From the NCBI GenBank assembly GCA_964387865.1, contig CAYLXC010000002.1, positions 25,411 to 89,410 on the forward strand: a DNA stretch of 64,000 nucleotides. Reading direction: 5' to 3'. How positions within the stretch are numbered: the first letter of the stretch is position 1; each line of letters starts with the position of its first letter. The stretch is from CAYLXC01 sp964387865 (GTDB lineage Bacteria > Patescibacteriota > Microgenomatia > Daviesbacterales > UBA10151). Shown here piece by piece: positions 17,268 through 26,621 of this stretch. The notes under the pieces are model-generated. The model saw nothing but the letters and a program-made list of their open reading frames with translations. It was not told the DNA's origin and did not search any database. The position numbers and the translations under genes are program-made.

Positions 17268-17291
17268 GCTAATTTGTTATTATAAAAGAAA

Positions 17292-19157
17292 ATGGGAAAA
17301 AATTTAGTCTTAATTGTGATCCTGATAATAATAGTTTTTGCTTCACAATTTATATTAGCTCGAAAACAGCTTGATTATGGATTCTACAATGATGATTGGT
17401 ATGTTCTAGGGTGGTATAAACAAGTTGTTGGAAATCCTATTTTGGATATGCCGAAAGCCTTCAAGGAGATTGGTCCTCACAACTTTGTTCATGCTTATTA
17501 TATGGGGGTAATGTTTGATTTTTTTAAACTGAACTATCCTTACTACCATGTTATAAATACATTACTTAAAGCTTTAGCTGTTTTAAGCTTTTTTCCTGTA
17601 GTTTATCTTCTGTTTAAGAGTAAATTCTTAGCCTTTTTAGCCACTTTTATTTTTGCAGTCCACTTCTCTCCATATGGAGTGATATACCATGTGATAGGAG
17701 GAGAAGGTTCTCTAGTTGTTATTTTTATGAATTTGTTTTTGGCAGTCTATATTTATTCTTCCCAAAAACATTTGCTTAACAATGTAAAAATTTTATTTCT
17801 ACTACTTGCACTTCTTTTAACAACAGCTTCCTTTGAGATTACCAGGGCTTATCCGGTTTTATTATTCTTGCCCTTTTTAGAATTTATAAATTTTTTTGTT
17901 AACAGAGCATCAACCAATGTTAAAGCAATACTCTTAAGACTTCTATTTCTCTATTCTCCATTCATTTTCCTACTGGCTTACCATCCTTCAGCTCTAAACG
18001 AAATAAATTTTAACAAATTTATACGTATTATAGATTGGGGTAACTATCAACTAATCCTTACTATTTTTAGTTCATTTGGAAGTACTTTTGTTCCGGAAGG
18101 TCTGATAGATCAGTTAAATTTGTTTGCAAGAATAGGAGAGGGTGTTCTTTACAGGGATTTGGAAACCTTTCTTACCTTCCTGATTTTTAGATTTTTGATA
18201 ATCTCTATTCCGTTACTTATAGTCATAAGCTCATTGGTTGGTCTGAAGCCTAAATGGATTTTGAGAAGTTTATTTTTAATCATTAGTTTTTCGATCCTAG
18301 CCTTTTGGCTTGCTAATCATTGGTTGTATCTTGACCCTAAGCTTCGTGCCCCGGTTGATCCTTCAACATATTTCATTCCAGCCTTAATTGGTTTGTTTGT
18401 ATTTTCTTGCGCAATTTCATTTTTGATTGAGTGGTTTTATAATAGGGGAAATAATCTTCTTTTTTCGCTTGCCTTAGCCCCCATTTTTTCTCTTCTTTAT
18501 ACTTTTTTAACCTGGATTTTGGTTGATGATAATGCTATTTTTATGGGAGTTCATGCTTACTTGAATATTCCTGCCATAGGATCCAGTTTATTTCTTGCGA
18601 TACTGCTCTATTTGACCTTTCAAAAACTTTTATCTAATCAATCTAAAATAATTGGCAAATTTGTTGCCTCCTTCACTATCATTTATTTTTTATTTTTCAT
18701 AACTTTCAGTGCACACCAGATTGATAAATTCTTCTCCTATTGGCTAAAAACTGGTTTTGCCGCTTCAGAACAGGAGCGTATGCATAATAGTTTTTGGAAG
18801 GAAGTTGGACTAGGTAAATCTGAAACTCAAGATCCAGTTCTGATTTACCACGATGGTTCACAAGATAACGAAAATGGATACTTTTATGCTAATTCTTTTG
18901 TCTGGTCTATTCCAGCAATGTTGACTGTAGAAAAGGGTTTACCTTTTGATCCCGGCGGATATTGCAAAGCAGCGATGTCTTATAAAGATTTTGAAAACTT
19001 AAGAATTGAGGAAGTTAATGGTAAAAAAATGGTTGTTCAAAGTGGTTGTGGTAATGATCTTTATTATTCCTTGGAAAACTTTTTTGCTTTTAAGATGATT
19101 AATCGGGATCTTGTTCCAATCAGATTGGAGGTTCTCAAACTGTTAGGAATTGAGTAA
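17292..19157 (+). CDS. GT-C-like multi-pass membrane protein, family member 3
   Basis: Protein of 621 residues. Y-G-F-Y-N-D-D-W at residues 29-36 is the acidic loop motif; T-R-A-Y-P is near residue 195; G-V-H-A-Y-L-N-I-P-A-I-G is the late outer loop. A helix A-A-S-E-Q-E-R-M-H-N-S-F-W leads into the soluble C-terminal domain, which has the family Q-D-N-E-N-G-Y-F motif, two cysteines (G-Y-C-K, S-G-C-G) and the ending E-N-F-F-A-F-K-M-I-N-R-D. It follows member 2 after 24 bases on the same strand and probably shares its transcript. It converges with member 4, with only four bases between the stops. Glycosyltransferase activity is inferred. Confidence 0.75.
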   Translation: MGKNLVLIVILIIIVFASQFILARKQLDYGFYNDDWYVLGWYKQVVGNPILDMPKAFKEIGPHNFVHAYYMGVMFDFFKLNYPYYHVINTLLKALAVLSFFPVVYLLFKSKFLAFLATFIFAVHFSPYGVIYHVIGGEGSLVVIFMNLFLAVYIYSSQKHLLNNVKILFLLLALLLTTASFEITRAYPVLLFLPFLEFINFFVNRASTNVKAILLRLLFLYSPFIFLLAYHPSALNEINFNKFIRIIDWGNYQLILTIFSSFGSTFVPEGLIDQLNLFARIGEGVLYRDLETFLTFLIFRFLIISIPLLIVISSLVGLKPKWILRSLFLIISFSILAFWLANHWLYLDPKLRAPVDPSTYFIPALIGLFVFSCAISFLIEWFYNRGNNLLFSLALAPIFSLLYTFLTWILVDDNAIFMGVHAYLNIPAIGSSLFLAILLYLTFQKLLSNQSKIIGKFVASFTIIYFLFFITFSAHQIDKFFSYWLKTGFAASEQERMHNSFWKEVGLGKSETQDPVLIYHDGSQDNENGYFYANSFVWSIPAMLTVEKGLPFDPGGYCKAAMSYKDFENLRIEEVNGKKMVVQSGCGNDLYYSLENFFAFKMINRDLVPIRLEVLKLLGIE

Positions 19158-19161
19158 CCAT

Positions 19162-21009
19162 TTAAAGTTGGGGTCTAATTTTTTCCATTATTTCTGACTT
19201 TATATTAATAATATCCTTATTTTGTAATTTGAATGCATAAAAATCTTTTAGAGGGAAAAACTTATCTGCCCCACCAAAATCCTTATAGAAAAAGCCTTCT
19301 GTATTATTTGATAAACCATAGCTTGATATAAGTTTTTCTTCATCGTTAACCAAAAGAGCAACTGGGCAAGGTAATTTAGAATGGAATGGTCCATAAAGGT
19401 TGTACCACCTGTCAAATCTGTCAACCATAATAACGTTATGGGAGTATTCATTTTGCTGATCACCTTTTGTATATAAATAAAAAAATTTATTACAAGACTG
19501 CGGTTCTTCAATAAGTTTCCAAAATTGGTTTTTCATGCTGACTTGATCTGAGGCTCTCATCCCGCCGCTATCAAGAAACCTTTTTAGATATAATTGCATT
19601 TGGTCATTACTAAGGAAGAAATATGGTATTAATATTAAAAAAATAGCAGGAGCGAAATTTTTAAGAATTTTGTTGTTTTTGAATTTTGTATAAACATAAG
19701 TCAAAATAGAGGCAATCGCTGCCGAGATACCCATGCTGGGGAGGGTTGAATAACCATTTATTCCGAGCGGTATATAAACATGATCTTGTAGAATCCAGGT
19801 AAACAATATAGAAGTTAGCGCAAAAGACATTCCTAGAAGGTATAGTTTAAGGTATATATTCTGTTTATCATTTTGCCACTGTTTAAATATAAAGATTGTT
19901 AAAACAGTAATATAGATTCCAAATAGAGCAGCAGGAGTATAGGTTGTAGGGTCGTAATACTTTTTTATATCTGGGGGTAAATTTAAGGCATGGTCAATTA
20001 TTAAAAAAACAATTAACTGCAGAATAAAATTTATAATGAAAACTAGAAAAAAAAATTTAAGCGGTTTTTTTGATAGAACTTTTGATAAAAAAAGCGTGAG
20101 AGATCCAAGAATTACCAAAGGACCACCAATAAAAAAGGGTATAAAACTTTCTAAATTCCAGGATGCGGAACTAAGAAACTTCAGCCCATCACCTACTAAG
20201 AAAAGACCACCTATTGTTGTAAAAGGAGTAAGGAATACTTGTAAATTTCCTAAGTATGCATTGCGTATATTTGCTACAAAGTTTCCATAGGGAGTTCCCT
20301 GGTTTCCCATGACAATAAGAAAGACAACGAAGGGTAAAAGAAATATTATGAGGGTTTTTGAGATCCATAAAAGATTAGAAAGCGATTTGTCTTTTAAATA
20401 TATTATAGCCCCAAGAAAGATAATAAACATTAGGATTGGATACGCCCTTATCGGATTAATAAAAAAAGAAAAGAATAAGAATACAGAAGTTAGTATGGTC
20501 CATAAAATATTTTTGGGTCTTTTTTTATAAAGCAAGTAAAAGAAGATGAAAAAAATGTTCATTGCAGGCATTAATAAATAATCTTGCGTTCTGGATACCA
20601 TTTCAAATGATCCAATAGAACCATAATGTATAGAAAATATAAGTGCGGAGATAAAAGCTAGTAAACGAGTGTTAAATACAACTTGAATTAAGATATAGAA
20701 ACTTATAATAGATAAAATTTTAAAAATTAAGCTGGTTATCTGATATGCTTCGTAATTAAAGCCAAATAAGCTGAAAAGAATACCACTATAATAAATATGA
20801 GGGGCATGATAGGGTCCTGCATCCTGCCATACCTGATTAAATTTTAAAAAGGGGTTTGATCCAAGACTCGAAAAATCAGAGAAGAACCAAACATCATCTG
20901 GAGAAAAACCAAATTCCAAATGGGGTTTTAGGATTAAGCTTTGGGAAAAACTTATAAGCAGAATAAATATTAATAAAAAAAGCCATTCCTTCTTAAAATA
21001 AGATATCAT
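19162..21009 (-). CDS. GT-C-like multi-pass membrane protein, family member 4
   Basis: Protein of 615 residues on the opposite strand to its siblings on both sides. F-G-F-S-P-D-D-V-W at residues 33-41 is the acidic motif; I-R-A-Y-P follows; G-I-N-G-Y-S-T-L-P-S-M-G is the late loop. The helix A-S-D-Q-V-S-M-K-N-Q-F-W precedes a C-terminal domain with two cysteines (Q-S-C-N, L-P-C-P) and the ending K-D-F-Y-A-F-K-L-Q-N-K-D-I. It is divergent from member 5 across 33 bases. Alternating orientation among close paralogues suggests repeated inversion or insertion of duplicated copies. Function inferred as for the other members. Confidence 0.75.
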   Translation of the reverse strand: MISYFKKEWLFLLIFILLISFSQSLILKPHLEFGFSPDDVWFFSDFSSLGSNPFLKFNQVWQDAGPYHAPHIYYSGILFSLFGFNYEAYQITSLIFKILSIISFYILIQVVFNTRLLAFISALIFSIHYGSIGSFEMVSRTQDYLLMPAMNIFFIFFYLLYKKRPKNILWTILTSVFLFFSFFINPIRAYPILMFIIFLGAIIYLKDKSLSNLLWISKTLIIFLLPFVVFLIVMGNQGTPYGNFVANIRNAYLGNLQVFLTPFTTIGGLFLVGDGLKFLSSASWNLESFIPFFIGGPLVILGSLTLFLSKVLSKKPLKFFFLVFIINFILQLIVFLIIDHALNLPPDIKKYYDPTTYTPAALFGIYITVLTIFIFKQWQNDKQNIYLKLYLLGMSFALTSILFTWILQDHVYIPLGINGYSTLPSMGISAAIASILTYVYTKFKNNKILKNFAPAIFLILIPYFFLSNDQMQLYLKRFLDSGGMRASDQVSMKNQFWKLIEEPQSCNKFFYLYTKGDQQNEYSHNVIMVDRFDRWYNLYGPFHSKLPCPVALLVNDEEKLISSYGLSNNTEGFFYKDFGGADKFFPLKDFYAFKLQNKDIINIKSEIMEKIRPQL

Positions 21010-21027
21010 TTTAGTTTGTAACTGATA

Positions 21028-21033
21028 TATAAT
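21028..21033 (+). promoter_or_regulatory. Candidate -10 box (TATAAT) for the GTG-start gene at 21043
   Basis: TATAAT ends nine bases before the GTG start codon in the 33-base gap between divergent genes. The predicted leader is only a few bases long. AAGG at 21035 could act as a weak ribosome site if transcription starts upstream. Confidence 0.4.
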
Positions 21034-21042
21034 AAGGCAAAA

Positions 21043-22974
21043 GTGAGAGGTTTACTACTAGATAAAAAAAATTTACTTACACTTCTTTTTTTACTAATCC
21101 TCACGGTTACTTTGAATAGTCTAATTTTTTCAAACCAGTTAAATTATGGATTTAGAGATGTAGATTGGCAAGTGCTTTATTATTTTAAGCTTTTCGGTAA
21201 TTTATCTTTAGATCATTTGCTAGAAAATATTAAAGTTTTGGGGGTTTATATTTCTGAATCATACTATGTTGGATTACTTGAGAAACTCTTTGGATTAAAC
21301 TTTATAAAGCTTCATCAGGTCAGCCATTTTTTCAAAGTCGCTGCCGCAATAAGTGTTTATATACTTATATTAATAGTTTTCAAAAAGAGGCTACTGGCAT
21401 TTATTACAAGTTTAATATACACAATTTCTTATACTCATGCAGGAGTTCTTTTTCAATTAGCATCCGGGGTAATTTTTTTAACCACAATACTCATGAATTC
21501 ATTTTTAATTACATATTATTACAGTTTATTAGGAAAAGACATTATAAAACACTCTATCATTGCTGGTGTTTTGTTAATTTCTGCACTAATCTTAAAGCCT
21601 GAAAGGATGTATCCGTTGATAGCTTTAATCCTACTTGTAGAAATTTTTTTAGTTGTGCGAGGCAATTTTTTAAAAAGTTTACAAATTTCATGTTTAAAGC
21701 GAACCGTTACCATTTTTTTGCCGCTTATTTTTCTTGTTGTTTTCTATATATTCCTACTTAAAGATATTGCCCCTTCAGGGTTTACTCCCAATCAATTTTT
21801 TGAAAGTACAAGTATAAGGATTGATAGTGTTACCGGTGGGAATTGGCAGCTTTTAATATATCCTTTTGCATCATTTGGAAGTATATTTTTATATGAGGAT
21901 TACTGGAAGCTTCTGGGCATGTTAAATTTTCAAAATTTCACAGCATATCTTTCTTCCTTAATTTTTGGTCCAGTTTTTCGGTTGGGAGTAGTCGCATTTA
22001 TTCTCATTTCAGTAATTTTTAGAAAATCTTTCAAATTAACATTAATTACCATGGTTTCGGTTTTTATTTTCGGGCTAATAATCTTTTGGTTAAACACTAA
22101 TTGGCAGCATATAAATATGTCGGTACGTATCCACTTTGATCCAAATTTAATGGCTCAACCTGCCATATTTGGTTTCTATATTTTTATACTGAACCTTATA
22201 TTTTTTATTAAGTGGATCAGAAGTAATGATCCGATGCTCCTTCCCCTTATTGTTGGTTTTTCCTTTGCGATTTTATTTACCCTGCTTAGCTGGATTCCCT
22301 CTGACATACAGCTAATATTTATGGGGCCTCAAAGATATTTAAGCATACCCTCAATCGGCACAAGTCTTTTTATCTCTGGACTGCTGGTGATAGTTTTCAA
22401 TAGATTACAAGAAGTAAAATTTACTAAACAGTTTGCCTGGATAATTTTTTTAATTTTAGCCCCTTTAATTTTTGTAAATTTCCAGGTTGCCAATAAATTT
22501 TTTGATTACGAACTGACGTTTGCCGGATTGATAGGAAGCGATCAAATAAGAATGAAAAACAAGTTTCGTTATCTTGCAAAAGATCTTAGCCAGGAAGACA
22601 AATCACTATTTTATTTTGATGAAACTGCGGATAAAGATAATGGATACTTTGACGAAGGTACCACAATGGCAGGATTTGAATTTTGGACTAGGATCAACAG
22701 TGACGGCACTTTAAACACTTTTCCGGAGCCAGGAATGTTGAGGACCAATGTTCAATGTATTGAACATACTCATCAAAGTTGTTTAAAAATGTTGCATAAA
22801 GGATTAGCAGAAGAAAATGGCGAGAAAGGAATTTGGTATAAAGATGTAATTAGAGCTAAACAAGGACTACGTTTTTATAAACTTACTAATTTTTACGCAT
22901 TTAGATTTATCAATAAAGATATAGTGGATATTAGGAAAGAAGTTTTAGAAGAGCTAACTGCTACAAATCACTAA
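21043..22974 (+). CDS. GT-C-like multi-pass membrane protein, family member 5
   Basis: Protein of 643 residues with a GTG start. The first-loop motif is Y-G-F-R-D-V-D-W at residues 35-42 (D-x-D-W form), followed by E-R-M-Y-P and the late loop G-P-Q-R-Y-L-S-I-P-S-I-G. The C-terminal part begins S-D-Q-I-R-M-K-N-K-F, has D-K-D-N-G-Y-F, two cysteines (V-Q-C-I, Q-S-C-L) and ends T-N-F-Y-A-F-R-F-I-N-K-D-I-V-D-I. It is closest to member 6, with which it shares D-x-D-W, E-R-M-Y-P and an M-A-G-F-x-F-W segment. It leads into the nucleotide-sugar operon at 22992 after 17 bases. Glycosyltransferase role inferred. Confidence 0.75.
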   Translation: MRGLLLDKKNLLTLLFLLILTVTLNSLIFSNQLNYGFRDVDWQVLYYFKLFGNLSLDHLLENIKVLGVYISESYYVGLLEKLFGLNFIKLHQVSHFFKVAAAISVYILILIVFKKRLLAFITSLIYTISYTHAGVLFQLASGVIFLTTILMNSFLITYYYSLLGKDIIKHSIIAGVLLISALILKPERMYPLIALILLVEIFLVVRGNFLKSLQISCLKRTVTIFLPLIFLVVFYIFLLKDIAPSGFTPNQFFESTSIRIDSVTGGNWQLLIYPFASFGSIFLYEDYWKLLGMLNFQNFTAYLSSLIFGPVFRLGVVAFILISVIFRKSFKLTLITMVSVFIFGLIIFWLNTNWQHINMSVRIHFDPNLMAQPAIFGFYIFILNLIFFIKWIRSNDPMLLPLIVGFSFAILFTLLSWIPSDIQLIFMGPQRYLSIPSIGTSLFISGLLVIVFNRLQEVKFTKQFAWIIFLILAPLIFVNFQVANKFFDYELTFAGLIGSDQIRMKNKFRYLAKDLSQEDKSLFYFDETADKDNGYFDEGTTMAGFEFWTRINSDGTLNTFPEPGMLRTNVQCIEHTHQSCLKMLHKGLAEENGEKGIWYKDVIRAKQGLRFYKLTNFYAFRFINKDIVDIRKEVLEELTATNH

Positions 22975-22991
22975 ATATTTGTGGTATCATC

Positions 22992-24353
22992 ATGGAGTTT
23001 AAAAGAGAAATGCCAAAGAAAACTTTAAATGCTTTTTATGATTTGGTTATAGTAGGAGGCCTTGGTCATGTAGGTCTTCCATTAGGTATTGCATTTGCAG
23101 AAAAAGGACTTAAAGTTTGCCTTTATGATATTGATAAGAGTAAAGGTGAAATGGTCAAAAAAGGTAGTATACCTTTTATAGAATATGGTGCACAAGAAAT
23201 TTTGGAAAAAGTATTAAAGGCAGGAACCCTTACAGTTTCCTATGATATTAAAGATATATCAAAGGCTAAATATGTAATTGTAACTATTGGTACTCCAGTG
23301 GATGAACACCTTACTCCAAAAACAAGAGCTTTTTTGGAATTTTTTGAAAATATTCGAGATTATTTAAACCCTAATCAAATAATAATTATTCGAAGTACAG
23401 TTTATCCTAATACCTGTCAACAGCTGCTAAGGATGCTAGGAAATGGTAAGCAGTGGCATATAGCATATTGTCCAGAACGGATTACCGAGGGATATGCTAT
23501 TAAAGAGTTAAAAGAACTGCCACAAATTGTAGCAGGTTTGAGTGAGCATGCAATAAATAATGCTGCAGCATTATTTAGTACAATTTCCACAAAAATTATA
23601 AAAACTGCAATGGGAGAGGCGGAATTGGTTAAATTATTTTCAAATGCTTGGAGATATATTCATTTCGCCTTGGCAAATCAATTTTATATGATCTCTTATA
23701 GATTTGGAGTTGATTATGAAAGAGTTCGTTGGGCGATGAAAGAAGGTTATGAAAGAGCAGCCACCTTGCCAGTTGCAGGTTTCGCCGCAGGACCATGCCT
23801 TTTAAAAGACACCATGCAGCTTGTGGCATTTGATAGCAATAATTTTCTTTTGGGACATGCGGCAATGATGATTAATGAAGGCTTACCAAATTTTATTGTT
23901 GAGGATCTTCGCAAAAGATATGATTTACAGAAAACTAAAGTGGGAATTTTAGGCATGGCTTTTAAAGCGGATGTAGATGATATAAGAGACTCCTTATCAT
24001 ATAAGTTAGGAAAAATTCTTAGATTTCACGGTGCCCAGGTTTATTACTGTGATGAATATGTCAAAAATCCTACATTTTCATCTAAAGAAAAACTAATCAA
24101 AGAATGCGATGTGATAATTATAGGAGTTCCACACTCTGCCTATAAAAGACTTGTTATGCCAGAAAAAGTAGAAGTTGTAGATTTATGGGGTGTTACTGCT
24201 GGAGGTAGGCGTACAATCCCAAAGGGCTATATAACTTCTGAATATAGAGCTATTGATTCTTTTGGTCAAACTAGTGCTAATCAATATGCGGAAGGTTCTA
24301 CTTTTCAACTCGCAGTCAGAATGAAAAGGTCAACTAAATCAACAAGTAAGTGA
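22992..24353 (+). CDS. UDP-N-acetylmannosaminuronate dehydrogenase-like nucleotide-sugar dehydrogenase (WecC type)
   Basis: Dehydrogenase of 453 residues oxidising C6 of a nucleotide sugar to a carboxylate. The NAD motif G-G-L-G-H-V-G-L-P is near residues 22-30, R-S-T-V-Y-P-N at 134-140, C-P-E-R at 160-163, and E-L-V-K-L-F-S-N on the central helix. The catalytic loop A-G-P-C-L-L-K-D retains Cys269, in contrast to the dehydrogenase-like protein at 4947. A C-terminal Rossmann domain starts G-I-L-G-M-A-F-K. It is the first gene of a tight trio with an extended SDR and a C-methyltransferase. Whether the substrate is a UDP-HexNAc or UDP-glucose is not certain. Confidence 0.83.
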   Translation: MEFKREMPKKTLNAFYDLVIVGGLGHVGLPLGIAFAEKGLKVCLYDIDKSKGEMVKKGSIPFIEYGAQEILEKVLKAGTLTVSYDIKDISKAKYVIVTIGTPVDEHLTPKTRAFLEFFENIRDYLNPNQIIIIRSTVYPNTCQQLLRMLGNGKQWHIAYCPERITEGYAIKELKELPQIVAGLSEHAINNAAALFSTISTKIIKTAMGEAELVKLFSNAWRYIHFALANQFYMISYRFGVDYERVRWAMKEGYERAATLPVAGFAAGPCLLKDTMQLVAFDSNNFLLGHAAMMINEGLPNFIVEDLRKRYDLQKTKVGILGMAFKADVDDIRDSLSYKLGKILRFHGAQVYYCDEYVKNPTFSSKEKLIKECDVIIIGVPHSAYKRLVMPEKVEVVDLWGVTAGGRRTIPKGYITSEYRAIDSFGQTSANQYAEGSTFQLAVRMKRSTKSTSK

Positions 24354-25354
24354 AAATACCTCAGGTAATGAAAAAAAGATTTCTGGTTACAGGTGGGGCG
24401 GGATTTATTGGCAGTGCCTTAGTAAGGGTTTTGGTGAATGATGGCAAAAGCGTTAGAGTATTGGATAATGAGTTCCGTGGAGAAGTAGATAGATTGAAGG
24501 ATATTAGGGATAAATTTGAAATGATAAATGGAGATATCAGAGATCCTAAATTAGTTGTGAAGGTTTGTCGAGGTATAGATAGTGTTATTCATCTTGCCTA
24601 TATTAACGGTACCCAGTTTTTCTATACAAAACCTGAGTTGGTACTTGAGGTTGGAGTTAAAGGGATAGTTAATATTTTGGACGGGTGTATAAAAAATAAT
24701 GTAGGTGAGTTATTTCTAGCTTCAACTTCAGAAGTTTATCAAACCCCAAAGATTATTCCTACTCCTGAAACAGTTCCCATGGTTATTCCGGATCCACTAA
24801 ATCCCAGATATTCTTATGGTGGGGGGAAAATAATTAGTGAGCTGATGGCTATAAATTATGGACGAAAATATTTTAAACGTGCTGTAATTTTTAGACCGCA
24901 TAATGTTTATGGTCCTGATATGGGTTGGGAACATGTTGTACCTCAACTTATCTTAAGTATTAAAAATTTAATAGAAAGGAATAAAAAAAGTAATACTATC
25001 CATTTACCAATTCAAGGATCAGGAGATGAGACAAGAGCCTTTATTTATATAGATGATTTTCTTGAGGGACTTAAACTTGTAATAGATAAGGGTGAACATT
25101 TGGGAATTTATCATATTGGTACCATGGATGAAGTATCAATTAAAGAACTTGCAAAACAAATAGGTTACCATTTTGGTAGAAAGATTATAGTATTGCCAGG
25201 AGAATTGACAAAAGGAAGTACCAAACGTCGTTGTCCGGATATTAGTAAACTAAAAAAGTTAGGGTTTAAACCGAAAGTTTCACTTAAAGAGGGTTTACAG
25301 GGGACAGTGAAATGGTATAATGCTTTCGCCCATTTACAACCTAAATATGAGTAA
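24350..25354 (+). CDS. Extended SDR nucleotide-sugar dehydratase, decarboxylase or epimerase
   Basis: NAD-dependent sugar-nucleotide enzyme of 334 residues. T-G-G-A-G-F-I-G is near residues 14-21; the active-site strand reads A-S-T-S-E-V-Y; Y-S-Y-G-G-G-K is the tyrosine-lysine region; R-P-H-N-V-Y-G-P and Q-G-S-G-D-E-T-R-A-F-I-Y bind the nucleotide and lead to the substrate site. The Glu in S-T-S-E is found in 4,6-dehydratases and in UDP-glucuronate decarboxylases but not in simple epimerases, so either is possible. It begins with GTG overlapping the upstream TGA by four bases; an ATG at 24368 is an alternative. Directly after a uronate-forming dehydrogenase, decarboxylation to a pentose is a real option. 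Confidence 0.8.
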   Translation: MKIPQVMKKRFLVTGGAGFIGSALVRVLVNDGKSVRVLDNEFRGEVDRLKDIRDKFEMINGDIRDPKLVVKVCRGIDSVIHLAYINGTQFFYTKPELVLEVGVKGIVNILDGCIKNNVGELFLASTSEVYQTPKIIPTPETVPMVIPDPLNPRYSYGGGKIISELMAINYGRKYFKRAVIFRPHNVYGPDMGWEHVVPQLILSIKNLIERNKKSNTIHLPIQGSGDETRAFIYIDDFLEGLKLVIDKGEHLGIYHIGTMDEVSIKELAKQIGYHFGRKIIVLPGELTKGSTKRRCPDISKLKKLGFKPKVSLKEGLQGTVKWYNAFAHLQPKYE

Positions 25355-26621
25355 AGGTAAGAAAAAACTGGCTTTTGGAACCGGGAAAAGTATAGTGGTA
25401 GAAAATTGCCAAGTCTGTAACAACCCTAATTTAGAATCGATACTATTTTTAGGTTACTTACCTTCGGTAAATCAGATGTATCCAATAGGATCGAGACCCA
25501 AAGAGCAACCGAGTTACCCTGCCGAACTTCTTCATTGTACAAAGTGTCATTTGGTTCAACTGGGCTTAATAGTTGATCCAAAAATTATTTTTCCGAAAGA
25601 ATATCCATATACCTCTGGAACAACCAAAATTCTAAGAGATAATTTTGCCGAACTTTCTTTAGAAGCTAAAAAGATTTTAGATTTAAAGTCAGATGATTTG
25701 GTGATTGATATAGGGTCAAATGACGGTACACTTTTAAATAACTTCAAAGATGATGTTAGAGTACTGGGAATAACCCCTGAAGAAATTGGTCAACTTGCCA
25801 TTGAAAAGGGAATACCAACAATTTTGGACTATTTTACATCCCGTACAGTGAAGAAAGTCAAGAAGAAATATGGCAAGGCCAAGCTTGTAACAGCTGCTAA
25901 TGTATTTGCTCATATAGAAGATGTAAGTGTGGTTTTGGAAAATATTTTAAATCTCCTAAAACCAGATGGGGTGTTTATTTCGGAATCGCATTATCTTTAT
26001 TCACTAATTAAATTTGTTCAATATGATACTATCTACCATGAACATTTAAGATATTACTCACTGGCTTCCCTTAAATATATTTTAAATATGCATGGACTGG
26101 AAGTTTTTCATGCAAAACAAATTCCTACTCATGGAGGATCAATCAGAGTTTATGCCGCAAGAAAGGGTCTATATCCTGTTAAGGATTCTGTAAACAAGCT
26201 ACTTCAAAAAGAAAAGCCATATGTAACAAACAAAAAAAGTTTATTAAAATTTAAGGAGAATGTTGTCTTATCAAAACTTGAACTTCACTCCTTACTTTGG
26301 GATCTGAAGAGAAAGGGGAAAAAGATATATGGCATTTCTGCCCCGTCCAGAGCCAGCACTTTAATAAATTATGTTGGGTTGGACGATGACATAATAGATT
26401 GCATTTTAGAAATTAAAGGATCATATAAAATAGGAAATTACATACCTGGAACTCTTATTCCTATTGTGGAAGAGAGCAGCTTATTTGAGCAGCAACCTGA
26501 CTATGCTTTGCTTTTATCTTGGCATATTGCTAAAGAATTGATGCCAAAACTTAAACAAAAAGGATTTAAAGGAGACTTCATAGTTCCTCTCCCCAGGCCT
26601 TTGATTATAAAAGGCTTTTGA
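25347..26621 (+). CDS. Zinc-binding sugar C-methyltransferase (TylC3/NovU/TcaB9 type)
   Basis: SAM-dependent C-methyltransferase of about 424 residues that adds a methyl branch to a 4-keto deoxysugar. Domains in order: an N-terminal zinc site with C-x2-C at 21-24 and C-x2-C at 64-67; a SAM fold with I-D-I-G-S-N-D-G at 120-127; the active-site motif Y-H-E-H at 230-233; and a C-terminal domain starting near G-I-S-A-P-S-R-A-S-T. All family residues are present, so it should be active. The ATG at 25347 overlaps the previous gene by eight bases; a longer frame begins at 25320. Its presence implies a branched deoxysugar in the glycan. The 3' end overlaps the convergent member 6 gene by 17 bases. 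Confidence 0.87.
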   Translation: MSKGKKKLAFGTGKSIVVENCQVCNNPNLESILFLGYLPSVNQMYPIGSRPKEQPSYPAELLHCTKCHLVQLGLIVDPKIIFPKEYPYTSGTTKILRDNFAELSLEAKKILDLKSDDLVIDIGSNDGTLLNNFKDDVRVLGITPEEIGQLAIEKGIPTILDYFTSRTVKKVKKKYGKAKLVTAANVFAHIEDVSVVLENILNLLKPDGVFISESHYLYSLIKFVQYDTIYHEHLRYYSLASLKYILNMHGLEVFHAKQIPTHGGSIRVYAARKGLYPVKDSVNKLLQKEKPYVTNKKSLLKFKENVVLSKLELHSLLWDLKRKGKKIYGISAPSRASTLINYVGLDDDIIDCILEIKGSYKIGNYIPGTLIPIVEESSLFEQQPDYALLLSWHIAKELMPKLKQKGFKGDFIVPLPRPLIIKGF

